Origin: Bacteroidota bacterium
GTDB taxonomy: Bacteria; Bacteroidota; Bacteroidia; Chitinophagales; Chitinophagaceae
NCBI GenBank assembly: GCA_018267545.1
Contig: JAFDYG010000457.1
Coordinates: 48,419-112,418, forward strand
DNA length: 64,000 bases
Direction: 5' to 3'
Shown one piece after another: positions 18,867 to 28,359 of the stretch. Position 1 is the stretch's first letter; each line of letters begins with the position of its first letter. Both the position numbers and the translations under genes were made by a program. The notes beneath the pieces are model-generated. The model made no database searches, was not told the origin of the DNA, and worked only from the letters and a program-made list of their open reading frames with translations.

Positions 18867-21230
18867 TTAAAAGACTTTCGAATAGGTCAACCTGCCGGTC
18901 TTGTTTTCGACCAGCTGTTTATTGTTTCCGGGAATAAATGCTTTGTCGGCCGTCAGCCGGAACTCTCCGATCTTCGGGACGATAATGCCCGCGTTGCCCG
19001 AGTATCCCCACTGCTGGATATCATAACCCGTCTGATCGTTGTACTTGACACCCGCCCCCACCGTAAGCCAGCTGAGCAATCTGAAGTCGGCCTTTCCATC
19101 CGCCACGTATAGGTTGTACGCGTCGCTCATCGCCGCGGATAGATTGACCTGCACGGTAAGCCGCCCCAGGAAGGCGCTCTGGCTAAAGAGCAGGTTTTTC
19201 GTATTGTAGTATACGAAGCCCGTATCCCTGAGCTTGTTGTAGAACTGCGTATACATGAGCATGCTAAGCAGCGAGATCTTGTCCACCTTGTAGGTCTGGC
19301 TCAGATTCGCCGTCAGCGTATAAAAAAGATTTTCCTGGAATTGTCCGTCTCCCAGCTTGATCACCTGGGAGCTTGGGAAATAACCCACCGAGATCACCGG
19401 CAGGTGCTTGGCCCGCAGGGTAGCCTGGAAGGTCTCGAACAAGGCCGTGGTCTTGTAGGCAGAGGAGAGCAGGGGATTGGTAAAATCGTTGGTCCGGATG
19501 CCCGCCACCACCTGGAGACGACGATTAAAGAAGGGCTGGCTGACTTTGAAGGACCAGGCGGTCTGCTTGGCGCCCGTCGTAAACAGGCTAAAGGACTGGA
19601 AGTTTGCGCCATATTGGCTAAAAGAAGCATCTACCTGTGTCCTGGTCTTGGGAATGAACGAATTGACCTTGACCGACCAGGCCTCGTTGGTATGGTCGCC
19701 GAATTTCAGCGCGGTGCCGAGCGTATTGTGGCCATGCAGGCTATCCAGGCTGTAGTATGGAGACGAGGACTTGGCCGCCTCGGCGATCAGGGTTGTCGTA
19801 CGTCCTACTTTATACCGCGCCTCCAGGGTGAAGCCCATGAGGTTGTAGTTCGGTATATCCGTACCCTGCGGAGTGGTATAGGCATTGTACAATTGACGCC
19901 GCCCGTTATAGTAGGTAAAGATCAGGCTGTTTCCATCCTTCTTTCCCCAGCCATACCGGGCCAGTCCGATATATTGTCCCTTGACAGCGTTCTGTACCGT
20001 ATAATCGCGGAAACGATAGTCGACCGTGCCGATGGCAAACGCCGCATAGTAGGAAGGATTGTATTCCACCTGCATGCCATTGATGCTGACATTTTTCGCC
20101 GAGAGCTCCGAATAGTTCAGCAGGGTCCGGCCAATACCGAACGAGCGTACCGAATAAAGAGTGGAATATCCTTTCGGTAGAGAGCTGTCCGAAATGTTCC
20201 ACTGCCTCATTTTTTCTTTAAGATCGTCTCCCGTGGTGATATGGTCGACGTCCTTCAAGGCGCTGTCCATGTTCTTGTCGTGACTGGCCTTCAGCAACGA
20301 ATATTTCTTTTCGAAGGCGGCCAGGTCGGCGGACAAACTATCCAGGGTACGCCTCGCGCTATCATAGCGCTGAGCAAAGGACGAATCCAGCTGGTATGTT
20401 TTCGACGAATCGCCTCCCTTCCCCGAAGGCTTCGAGAATTTGTTCTTCCCGATCGAAGACAGGTCGGGCAAAGAGCTCCAGTCCACCTTCTGCCCGGAAT
20501 CCTTCCCCACCCCCATTTGCTTAAGTATCTCCTGCCGGCGGCGCAATAAAAACAATCTCTCCTGCTCGGCCACCAGGCGCTGCAGCTGGGAAGGCTCGCT
20601 CAGCCAGTTCTGCAGGCTGTCATAGCTTTTTCGTTTGCCAAGCAGCTGCCTTTCCACGGAAGGCAGGGAATCCATCAGCATCCGTTGCTGGAGGAGGTCT
20701 TTTACCTGGCGTTTGACGCGGTTGTTGAAATCCGTTGCGTTATAAAGGAAGTTCAGGTCGGTAAAACTCTTGAACAGCGACGAATTGCTCCACCTCGTCG
20801 TAAAAAAGACCCGGAAGGGATAGTTGTCTTTATACGTTACGTCCAGGTAGGTCTGGACGGTGTGCTGGTATACGTTCTGCTCGGCAAACGGCGTATCGAT
20901 CCTCGACCAGTAGTTGAGGTCATACGTAACGTTGCCGTGCACCTTGACCAGCGAATGGTCTTCCCCACCCGACTTCTTCGACCTGCGCCCGGCGTCGGCA
21001 CGCTGTACCTCGCCGAGCCTGTAGTAGACGGCTTCCATCCCTTTGCAGGAGTTCCTGAGGGGTAGGAGTATGTAATCCCTGCGGCTGCCCGTGTCGGCAT
21101 TTCGCGTTTCCGGCTCTGCACGGCTGAGCGATAGCTTATTCCCGGTTCCCGGCATCCGCTTTTGCGCGGCCGCCCAGGTCGGAAACATCGCTATCGTCAG
21201 CATCAAAAATATGTATGCGATTAACCGCAA
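18867..21230 (-). CDS. Predicted outer-membrane beta-barrel with periplasmic coiled coil
   Basis: A 787-residue protein with a Sec signal peptide (about 1-22, ending AAAQ). Residues about 30-150 are beta-rich, about 155-345 are strongly helical and charged (coiled-coil-like), and about 350-787 consist of alternating amphipathic strands with aromatic ends, as in a large outer-membrane barrel. The last strand ends in Phe (TYSKVF), a usual barrel-insertion signal. No TonB box, plug domain or POTRA repeat was seen, so it is not an ordinary TonB receptor. It is the second gene of the operon, so a role as export or display channel for the downstream giants is attractive but unproven. Confidence 0.7.
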   Translation of the reverse strand: MRLIAYIFLMLTIAMFPTWAAAQKRMPGTGNKLSLSRAEPETRNADTGSRRDYILLPLRNSCKGMEAVYYRLGEVQRADAGRRSKKSGGEDHSLVKVHGNVTYDLNYWSRIDTPFAEQNVYQHTVQTYLDVTYKDNYPFRVFFTTRWSNSSLFKSFTDLNFLYNATDFNNRVKRQVKDLLQQRMLMDSLPSVERQLLGKRKSYDSLQNWLSEPSQLQRLVAEQERLFLLRRRQEILKQMGVGKDSGQKVDWSSLPDLSSIGKNKFSKPSGKGGDSSKTYQLDSSFAQRYDSARRTLDSLSADLAAFEKKYSLLKASHDKNMDSALKDVDHITTGDDLKEKMRQWNISDSSLPKGYSTLYSVRSFGIGRTLLNYSELSAKNVSINGMQVEYNPSYYAAFAIGTVDYRFRDYTVQNAVKGQYIGLARYGWGKKDGNSLIFTYYNGRRQLYNAYTTPQGTDIPNYNLMGFTLEARYKVGRTTTLIAEAAKSSSPYYSLDSLHGHNTLGTALKFGDHTNEAWSVKVNSFIPKTRTQVDASFSQYGANFQSFSLFTTGAKQTAWSFKVSQPFFNRRLQVVAGIRTNDFTNPLLSSAYKTTALFETFQATLRAKHLPVISVGYFPSSQVIKLGDGQFQENLFYTLTANLSQTYKVDKISLLSMLMYTQFYNKLRDTGFVYYNTKNLLFSQSAFLGRLTVQVNLSAAMSDAYNLYVADGKADFRLLSWLTVGAGVKYNDQTGYDIQQWGYSGNAGIIVPKIGEFRLTADKAFIPGNNKQLVENKTGRLTYSKVF

Positions 21231-21256
21231 TTGATATGGATTAAAGATTTATCGAT

Positions 21257-23815
21257 TTACTTCTTCTTCAACAAAGCCTTTAGCTCGTCTATCTCCCGCT
21301 GCTGCTTTTCGAATAAGGCCTTCTGCTCGGCAATCTGCCTGCTTTGGTCGGACAGCCGGTCGTTCTGAGCCTTCAGCTGCTTGTTTTCCTCGATCAGGTA
21401 CAGTGTCAGCTCCTCTACCTTCTTCAGGATCGATGACTGGGCAGCCGCCATGTTGATCCCTTCCTTATCCACCTTAGCCGCGGAGGCGATCTCCGGCAGG
21501 TGCTTGTACTTCCGGATGTAGCTCTCCAGGTCTTCCAGGCTTCTCAGCCGGTATCCTTTGGCGAAGACATAGTCCGGCCAGCTGCCGGCTGCCATCACCT
21601 GAACCCTCGTAAATAAGGCCGAGCCTTTGACCGCGAGCTTATAGCCCGACGGCGTGCTGCTCGTTCCGATGGCGACGGTGTTGAGCGAATCGTACTGAAC
21701 GCCATTATTGAAGAGCCATCTGCCTGACCCCGAACCCGTGCCGCCCGCCAGGGAATTCCATGCCGTGCCGTTGTAGTATTGGAAGGCGCTGGAATCGGTG
21801 TTGTAAAGCAATAGGCCGTTTTGGAGGTCGCCGGCGGCGATTGCGCCCCGCTGAGTATTGGTTAGGCGGGGGAGCAATACGCCCGTATTCGTGCTCACCA
21901 CGTCGAGCGCGGCCTTGGGTGTCGCATCGGTCGCATTCAGGTTATTGGTTACGCCCGTCGTGTTGATCTGTGTACGCCCGTTGTTTAATATGGTCAGCGC
22001 ATTTGAATGGATCGACAGATTACCGGAGGTGCTGTTTCCCAACGAGAACAAAGGATATTTTTCGATATTGGGGACCGCAACTCCCCGCAAACCTGTATAC
22101 GGCATTCCAAAATCCACATTGCTTCTGCCCAGTGCGGTACCAAATGGAGTGCTGTTAGTCAGGTGAGAACCCATAACAAATTGAACCAGACCGCCAAATT
22201 GGTTATTCTCGCCGGCGATCAGGCAGGTATAAGCAGTATCCGCCCCGTAATTCTGGTAGCCCGTCATTATGCCATACCCGAGGGGCTTGGGAATATAATG
22301 ACCTGCTCCATTGGTGATTTCACAATCCATCGTACCGCTGTAATGACTGTCGTATCCGCCAACAAAGCTTCTGATCAAAGAAAGATCAGGTCCCGGACCA
22401 TTGTCGAAATGCAGCGACTCGCCGGCTATAACTGCTCCCTCCGAACGCCATGCGGAATCGAAATTGGTCAGTGTAGCCAACATCAGGGTGTTCATCAATC
22501 TTCCCTTGATTATATTGGGCCAGTCCGTGTTGACAATCACTGCCGAAGTTGGGTAAATCGCGTAAGCGGTATCATTCAGATTAGCGCTTATCCTGTCCGA
22601 AGTTCCTATCTGCAAAATATTCGCCCTGGAGTTGAATCGCACACCCTTATTCAAATCGGTGTTGACCGAAGTATCCATGGTCGAGCTCGCCGTAAAGTCT
22701 CCATTCTCATAAACCTTGAAGGACGGCTTGCGGATGGAATCGGGCTTCGCACCAATAACGGTAAAAGCTCCATTTTTCGAAAGATTCATCCGCTCTTTGT
22801 TATTGGTCCGGAAGGCCAGCCGGTTCGTGTCCAGCGTTCCCACGAAATTGCTGTCGCCTTTGGCATTGCTGTTTCCCTTCAGGGACCAGAAGGAGCTTAA
22901 CGATACAATGGTGATATTGGCCGTGTCCGAAGCGGTGGTTCCCGCAGGATCGGTTGCCTTTGCGACAATCACGTGGGCGCCTTCGGCAGGGTTTTGCCAG
23001 GTATAGGCATAGGGCGACGTGGTAGACTCTCCCAGCTTGGTTCCATCGGCAAAGAATTCCACCTTGCTGATGGTTGAGCCTGTTTCGGTGGCAGTCGCAT
23101 TGATTGCTATATTGCTCCCTTTGATAACCGCTTCATTTTTAGCCGGACTCGTTATCGATACGACAGGAATGCCTACGGTAGAGCTGCCGGAGATGATCTG
23201 GATACCGGAGATATACGCTACATTTTTACCGGTGGTCGTGTTTACATACACGTTGATCCGCCCGTTAGCGTCCGGGTAAATATGCTGGAACGTTACACCC
23301 GTAGCGGTGTTGTTATTGGAGTACTGGAACTGGCTCGGCGCCGTCGTCAATCCCGCCACCGTATACTGGGTAGGATCGCCGAACGCGCCAAAGGCATAGC
23401 TGCTCGACATCCGGAGGATATAGAAGCTGTCCTTGTTCAGGCCGCTGATCCTGAACTGAGGGACGGAAGCGTTATAAGCCGCACCGCCGCTGCTGCTTGC
23501 CTGGTACCAGTGACATCGTAGGATGTGGTCGGGGAAGAAGGTGCCGCCGGTGGCGCCTACCGCGTCTTCCGCACAGGCTCCATTATTGGTCACCCAATTG
23601 CTGGTGCTGATGCTGCTGATGGTAATCCCGTTTGCCGTTGCCGTCCGGACTCCGGTGAAGGGGTCGCCAAAAACGTTGGTCCAGCCAGCGTCGGACCAGC
23701 CGTAGCCGGCTGTCGAGTTCTGGGAAAAGCTAAAGCTGGCCAGCACTTGTGCATCCAAACGGCCATCAAGTACGATCAGCAGTAGCATTACAGTAAAGAT
23801 TCGTTTCAGTTTCAT
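21257..23815 (-). CDS. Ig-like, tail-fibre-like surface protein with C-terminal coiled coil
   Basis: First gene of the RHS operon. The ATG at 23815 (MKLKRIFTVMLLLIVLDGRL) starts a clear signal peptide; the frame extends to 23881, but those 22 charged residues would spoil it. After a beta-rich, carbohydrate-binding-like N-terminal domain comes one bacterial Ig-like domain (about residues 212-300, with ITSPAKNEAVIKGSNIAI and VEFFADGTKLGES). A long fibre-like region follows. The C-terminal region is typical of Bacteroidota tail-fibre-like proteins: DYVFAKGYRLRSLEDLESYI, HLPEIASA, then a heptad coiled coil up to the Lys-rich end. The coiled coil suggests a trimer or other bundle on the cell surface. 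The function may be adhesion or recognition of the target cell; this is inference. Confidence 0.75.
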   Translation of the reverse strand: MKLKRIFTVMLLLIVLDGRLDAQVLASFSFSQNSTAGYGWSDAGWTNVFGDPFTGVRTATANGITISSISTSNWVTNNGACAEDAVGATGGTFFPDHILRCHWYQASSSGGAAYNASVPQFRISGLNKDSFYILRMSSSYAFGAFGDPTQYTVAGLTTAPSQFQYSNNNTATGVTFQHIYPDANGRINVYVNTTTGKNVAYISGIQIISGSSTVGIPVVSITSPAKNEAVIKGSNIAINATATETGSTISKVEFFADGTKLGESTTSPYAYTWQNPAEGAHVIVAKATDPAGTTASDTANITIVSLSSFWSLKGNSNAKGDSNFVGTLDTNRLAFRTNNKERMNLSKNGAFTVIGAKPDSIRKPSFKVYENGDFTASSTMDTSVNTDLNKGVRFNSRANILQIGTSDRISANLNDTAYAIYPTSAVIVNTDWPNIIKGRLMNTLMLATLTNFDSAWRSEGAVIAGESLHFDNGPGPDLSLIRSFVGGYDSHYSGTMDCEITNGAGHYIPKPLGYGIMTGYQNYGADTAYTCLIAGENNQFGGLVQFVMGSHLTNSTPFGTALGRSNVDFGMPYTGLRGVAVPNIEKYPLFSLGNSTSGNLSIHSNALTILNNGRTQINTTGVTNNLNATDATPKAALDVVSTNTGVLLPRLTNTQRGAIAAGDLQNGLLLYNTDSSAFQYYNGTAWNSLAGGTGSGSGRWLFNNGVQYDSLNTVAIGTSSTPSGYKLAVKGSALFTRVQVMAAGSWPDYVFAKGYRLRSLEDLESYIRKYKHLPEIASAAKVDKEGINMAAAQSSILKKVEELTLYLIEENKQLKAQNDRLSDQSRQIAEQKALFEKQQREIDELKALLKKK

Positions 23816-24378
23816 GTCGGCTTCTAGTTTTTCTTTATTAGTTTTTTCAGCTCTTGACCTCATCCTCATCGTGTAAGCCAAATAGATAGCCTTACCATTT
23901 CCGGTTTGTTCGCCAAACGGAATAGTTCAGGCACGGCAATGCCACCCAGGCATAAAGCCTGCTTTTCAGCACGCGAATGAAAGCGAGCAGCAGCGCGCTG
24001 TTACGAAATCAGAAGCCGGTAAAAGTGATTGGGAAAGTAACGTGGTCGTAGCAAGCAAGCTACAGCCATGCGTATGGGAGCACGCACACGTAATTTGTGT
24101 TGTCTCATGGAAGCTAGGTTAAGAGTTTGGAATGGTTATATTAGTGCGGGCAGGATTCTGTAACGAAATAAGGGAATGTATTCGAAATTTCCTAAAAGAA
24201 TAGTTAAAGGTTTTATTAAGAATTACAACAAGTATTTTAAATCAGATGGTTAGGTGAAAAAAAATTACCTTGATGCATAACCGAAGCAAAAAGGACCACA
24301 TCCAGCACGGCAAGGGGCTTATAGAACACAGCAAACTATTTAGCATACACGGAAACTTGCTTATTCTACACGGGCTCC
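23816..24378. other. 563-base region without a recognised gene
   Basis: No convincing open reading frame, RNA gene or strong terminator was found here. It separates the RHS operon from the upstream efflux genes on the same strand, so it should contain the promoter of the RHS operon. I found no clear TTG/TAnnTTTG pair on the minus strand. A small hairpin (GTAGC at 24048-24052 and GCTAC at 24059-24063) is present. Base composition drops toward AT-rich at 24120-24260. It could hold remnants of a lost gene. Confidence 0.4.
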
Positions 24379-25878
24379 CTACCCAAGCACGGGCTCCCTC
24401 CGATTTAGCGCCCTGAAGACATGCCCCGCGACAATCGCCGCCATCATGAACAAACCCACTAGTATAATCGCCCCGCAAAGTTCCTTTGACGCGGCCAGAG
24501 CGGCCTGCTCCTGCAGGGTCCGGTAGTAGTCAGCCGGCCGCTGGAAGTCTCCCGCATCTACAAGACCAGCCAGGCGGTCCAGGTGCCGAACACGTCCAGC
24601 GTATAACAGGTAGGAGTAGATGCCCGCAAACACCCCGCTCCCGAGAAAAGACCGGGTGGCGATCATCGCACCAGCGCCGGAAAGGATAAAGTCGAGCTGA
24701 AATTCCGAAAGGGCAAAAAGCCCAACGACAATATAAAGCACCACCGTAGCAAATCCTTTGACGACCGAAAGCATCCAGAAATCGTCCAGCCCCAGCCCCG
24801 TAGCGAGCTTATAATACAGCATCCCGTAATAGGCCACGAATGCCCCCACGCCGATAAAGAACAGGAGGTCGGGGCTCTGCTTGTAGTAATACCAGGCGAA
24901 ACAAACGATGGAGCCAAAGGCAACACCGGGGAGCAGGTACAGATTCAGCTCCGCATTACGAATATTTTCGAAGTGTAAAACGCCGGAAGTAAACTGAGTC
25001 TGGATGGTCGAAGGTAAAAAAAGCCCAAGCAGCACAAAATAACCCAGCCCCTTCCGGAAATGCCCACGCCGGAACAGCATCAGCGGAAACAAAGGACGCT
25101 TCAGCCCCAGCTCCCGTCGGATCCATGCAAGGAATAGCACCGGCAGCAGCACCAGCGCCCCTTTGATCCGGTTCGATTCCAGCCAGTTTTCGACCCGTCC
25201 GTATACGACCACATAGTTAAGGAGCATAAAAAAAGCGGCCAGGAGCAGAATCCCCGGTATATCCATCTGGTACAAGGGATATCGGTGCTTGAGCGGATGA
25301 TTCTCTACAAAGATCAGCGCCATCAACAGACACGAAAGCACCAGGATCAAAACCACCACATACGCATATCTCCAGTCATACCAGTACGCAAACTTTGTCG
25401 TCAGCCAGGTAAGGAAATAAGTACCACCCAGCGCCAATAGGTAGACAAACGGGTAGAACCGCGTCCGGTCCGCTTTCTTGCTCCACACAGGAATCCACAT
25501 GAGATAAGTCTCCACCAGCGCGGATACTTTGAGGAAGCCCAGGAGCAGACAGGCGGCAACCACGATCACCGGGTCGTTCGAGATCATGCACACTCCATTC
25601 AAAACCAGCATCCAGCTCAGCCCCCACAGCAGCAGGGTCTTGCTGGTAAACCGTCTCTTTAGCCGCACTTCGATAAAAAAGCCCAGTCCCATTCCGATAA
25701 AAATAGCGTTGGAAGCCATCGTATAATATTCGGGATAGACGCCCAGTCCGCTGGATACGTCGGTGACGTTGCCCAGGTAGACACCATTGGCAGAGAGCAG
25801 AGTGAAGAAGAGGACAAAGAGGATTAACAACCTCAACCAGATGGGCACCCATTTGTAAAAGAGATCGTATAGCTCCAT
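24379..25878 (-). CDS. MFS drug efflux transporter, DHA2/EmrB-like
   Basis: A 499-residue inner-membrane protein with about 14 hydrophobic segments, the layout of the DHA2 branch of the major facilitator superfamily. It probably exports a toxic or signalling compound by proton antiport. The N-terminus is a short cytoplasmic helix followed at once by the first membrane segment (LLILFVLFFTLLSANGVYLG). It begins 3 bases after the HlyD-type gene and follows a TolC gene, so the three form an EmrAB-TolC-like tripartite pump spanning both membranes. The substrate cannot be read from the sequence. It is the last gene of the run headed by the ECF41 sigma factor. Confidence 0.85.
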   Translation of the reverse strand: MELYDLFYKWVPIWLRLLILFVLFFTLLSANGVYLGNVTDVSSGLGVYPEYYTMASNAIFIGMGLGFFIEVRLKRRFTSKTLLLWGLSWMLVLNGVCMISNDPVIVVAACLLLGFLKVSALVETYLMWIPVWSKKADRTRFYPFVYLLALGGTYFLTWLTTKFAYWYDWRYAYVVVLILVLSCLLMALIFVENHPLKHRYPLYQMDIPGILLLAAFFMLLNYVVVYGRVENWLESNRIKGALVLLPVLFLAWIRRELGLKRPLFPLMLFRRGHFRKGLGYFVLLGLFLPSTIQTQFTSGVLHFENIRNAELNLYLLPGVAFGSIVCFAWYYYKQSPDLLFFIGVGAFVAYYGMLYYKLATGLGLDDFWMLSVVKGFATVVLYIVVGLFALSEFQLDFILSGAGAMIATRSFLGSGVFAGIYSYLLYAGRVRHLDRLAGLVDAGDFQRPADYYRTLQEQAALAASKELCGAIILVGLFMMAAIVAGHVFRALNRREPVLG

Positions 25879-25881
25879 GGC

Positions 25882-26970
25882 TTATTTTTTGTCGTTGGCC
25901 GCCGCGGAAGAGGCGGGCGCGGCAATCCTCACTTCTACATTCATGCCGGCAAGAAGCCGGTCGAGATCGTCCGTTTTGTTGCCGCTGGTAAATTCGATCC
26001 GAACCGGAACACGCTGCCGCACCTTTACGAAGTTACCGGTCGAGTTATCCACGGGGATGGCGGAATAGCGCGAGCCCGTAGCTTCGGAGATAGCCTCCAC
26101 CCTACCCTCGAACTCTTTACCCTCGATACCGTCGACAGTAAGCCGCATCAGCTCTCCGATATGCAGGTGGGTGACTTCCGTTTCCCTGTAATTGGCGACG
26201 ACCCACTTCGAATCTTTGCGGACGTAGGACAGCAGCGTCTGTCCGGCCTGCACCGCCTGTCCCTCCTGGATATTGCGGCGGCCCGCCACCCCATCATAGG
26301 GAGCCGTGATGATAGTATAGGAAAGGTTCAGCGCGGCCAGGTCCATCAGGGCGTGCGCCCTTTTGATTTCGGCGTCGCCTACTGTCACGCGGCGTGAGGT
26401 CTCCTGTGTCGACAGGTCGGTCGTCTTTAGCTGACGGACCAGCGCCTCCTTCTGCTCCAGCAGCGAGGTATATTCGGTCTTGACCGCATCGAACTGCTGC
26501 TGGGTCGCGGCATCCTCTTTCAACAGCTGCTCGTAACGATGATAGTTCTGCTCGGCGTTCCAGAGCCGGGCGTTGAAGCTCCGGATATTGGCGTCGGTGA
26601 CATCCCTGTTGCTGTGAACGGTCGAAACGGCTAGTGCCGTCACCGCCCGCGACGCCTGCGCCGACAGCCAGGCCGCCTCTGCCTGCTCTGCGGCGATCTT
26701 ATATTCGCGATCGTCGATGATGACGAGCGTGTCGCCTTTCCTGACTCGCTGGTGGTCGGTAAAGCGCACTTCCCTGATATATCCCGGGATCCTTGTATTG
26801 ATCGGGTTGATGTATTCTTCCACCTGCGCGTCGTTGGTATAGAGCTCGCGGTCCAGCCGCAGGTAGGTGCTGACGCCCCAGCCAATGGCGATGACGATGC
26901 TTACGGCCAGCAGGATGGTAACGACAAGCCGCAGGACTTTTTTTGAAGAGGCTGGTTTTTGATCGGTCAT
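25882..26970 (-). CDS. HlyD/EmrA-family membrane fusion protein
   Basis: A 362-residue periplasmic adaptor with one N-terminal membrane anchor (about residues 11-32). It has a biotinyl-lipoyl half (IPGYIREVRFTDHQRVRKGD, about 55-74), a long alpha hairpin (about 90-190), and the second lipoyl half with the conserved APYDGVAGRRNIQEGQAVQAG (about 205-226). This is followed by the beta-barrel region with VANYRETEVTHLHIGE. It links the MFS transporter (3 bases downstream) to the TolC channel (upstream, 32 bases) in a tripartite efflux pump. The order TolC-HlyD-MFS on one strand is common in Bacteroidota. Confidence 0.9.
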   Translation of the reverse strand: MTDQKPASSKKVLRLVVTILLAVSIVIAIGWGVSTYLRLDRELYTNDAQVEEYINPINTRIPGYIREVRFTDHQRVRKGDTLVIIDDREYKIAAEQAEAAWLSAQASRAVTALAVSTVHSNRDVTDANIRSFNARLWNAEQNYHRYEQLLKEDAATQQQFDAVKTEYTSLLEQKEALVRQLKTTDLSTQETSRRVTVGDAEIKRAHALMDLAALNLSYTIITAPYDGVAGRRNIQEGQAVQAGQTLLSYVRKDSKWVVANYRETEVTHLHIGELMRLTVDGIEGKEFEGRVEAISEATGSRYSAIPVDNSTGNFVKVRQRVPVRIEFTSGNKTDDLDRLLAGMNVEVRIAAPASSAAANDKK

Positions 26971-27002
26971 AACGAATGTTTTTTGTCAGAGGCCGCGAAC
27001 GA

Positions 27003-28316
27003 TTACAAGCTTCCAATGGCTTTCAACAGCTGATAATAGGTGTAAATGGTATTGATCTCGGCGTTGGTGACTCTTATCTCGGCTTCGGTCTTGGTATTGG
27101 TCGCGTCGATCAGATCGGTCAGCAGCGCCAGCTGATTGAAATACCTCTTTTCGACATTGCGATAGTTTTCTTCGGCGCTCTTCAGGTCGCTTCGATACGT
27201 TTGAAGCTCGTCCTGGCTTTCGTTGTATTTTATAAACGCGTTCCGTACGCCGACCTCGATTACCTGGCGCTGGAGGGAGTCGCGCTGGTGCGAGAGGTCG
27301 AGGCCGATGGTCCCGGCTTTTATTTTCCGCGGACTCTGGTAGATCGAGGAGAGATTGTACCGGATGCTGATCCCTGCGCGATAGATATTATAATACACGT
27401 CGGTCGGCGGAAGAGAGGTCAGGAAGGGCCGCTGCAGGTTCGAAGCGGCGACAAGGGCCACGGCGGGCATCCGCTCGCCCCTGAGGAGCTTGATGTTGGT
27501 CTCGGCGATTTCGTTTTCTTTTGCCGAAATCTTTAGCTCGTGATTCTCGCGATAGGCTTCGTCGAGGAAAGCGTCGAGAGAGCGAACCGGCACTGCCTGC
27601 CGGAGCAGCGTCGTATCGGGTTTCAGCCGGCTCGTATCCGGCAGACCCAAAATAATGTTCAGTTGGTTGTTTAGCTGGGCGACACTGTTACCTATCTTCC
27701 GCACGGTCAGCTCATAGTCCGACACGATCAGCTCGGTGCGCAGCACGTCGTTTTGTGTAACGATTCCCTGGCGGCGCAGGGATTGAATATTTTTCAACCG
27801 TTCACGAGCCAGCCTGGTATTGTTGATATAGACGTTGCGCTGATTGAGCAAACGGTAGATGTCGAGATAGCCGGCCGCCACCAGGAATTTGACGTCCACG
27901 TCGTCCTTTTCCACCCGAAGAAAGGCGACCTGTTCTTCAAGAGTGGACTTGTGAATATTGTTGTTGACCTGGTTGCCCTTGAAGACGAGCTCGGAGGCTT
28001 CTACCGACAAGAGCGTCAGCGGATGCGGTATACCGCCCTTGGTGTGGTTGGAAAAGTCGGGCTTCCAGACGTCGGCATTGCTGAGATAGCCGTAGTCGAA
28101 CCCGGTAGATAGATTGGGAAGCCGGGCCAGCTTTTCGATCTCGGTTTGCTGCTTGGCAAGCAGGGTACGCGTACGGCCGACCCGGAGCTGCTCGCTATTG
28201 TTCAAAGCCAGCTGAAAAGCGGCGGATAAAGTCAGGGGTGTATTCTGCAGGCTGTCCTGCCCATGGGCGAACGGCAAAAAAAGAAAATAGGCCAGGATCA
28301 GGCAGACGGCTTTCAT
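27003..28316 (-). CDS. TolC-family outer-membrane efflux protein
   Basis: A 437-residue outer-membrane channel with a signal peptide (about 1-20, ending AHGQ) and two repeated outer-membrane-efflux domains. Each repeat has long amphipathic helices with the usual Asn/Leu/Ala-rich patterns (LTLSAAFQLALNNSEQLRVG near the start; NTKTEAEIRVTNAEINTIYT near the end). It forms the exit duct of the pump made with the two downstream genes. It is preceded by the ECF41 sigma factor gene with a 43-base gap that contains no obvious separate promoter. Confidence 0.88.
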   Translation of the reverse strand: MKAVCLILAYFLFLPFAHGQDSLQNTPLTLSAAFQLALNNSEQLRVGRTRTLLAKQQTEIEKLARLPNLSTGFDYGYLSNADVWKPDFSNHTKGGIPHPLTLLSVEASELVFKGNQVNNNIHKSTLEEQVAFLRVEKDDVDVKFLVAAGYLDIYRLLNQRNVYINNTRLARERLKNIQSLRRQGIVTQNDVLRTELIVSDYELTVRKIGNSVAQLNNQLNIILGLPDTSRLKPDTTLLRQAVPVRSLDAFLDEAYRENHELKISAKENEIAETNIKLLRGERMPAVALVAASNLQRPFLTSLPPTDVYYNIYRAGISIRYNLSSIYQSPRKIKAGTIGLDLSHQRDSLQRQVIEVGVRNAFIKYNESQDELQTYRSDLKSAEENYRNVEKRYFNQLALLTDLIDATNTKTEAEIRVTNAEINTIYTYYQLLKAIGSL

Positions 28317-28359
28317 CTGGTAAAACTACACGATGCTCCTGCGCGCGTCAATGGACGGA

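Noticed and set aside
24000-24140. Possible transposase or group II intron relic
   Set aside because: No frame or intron structure could be recognised, only one short hairpin.
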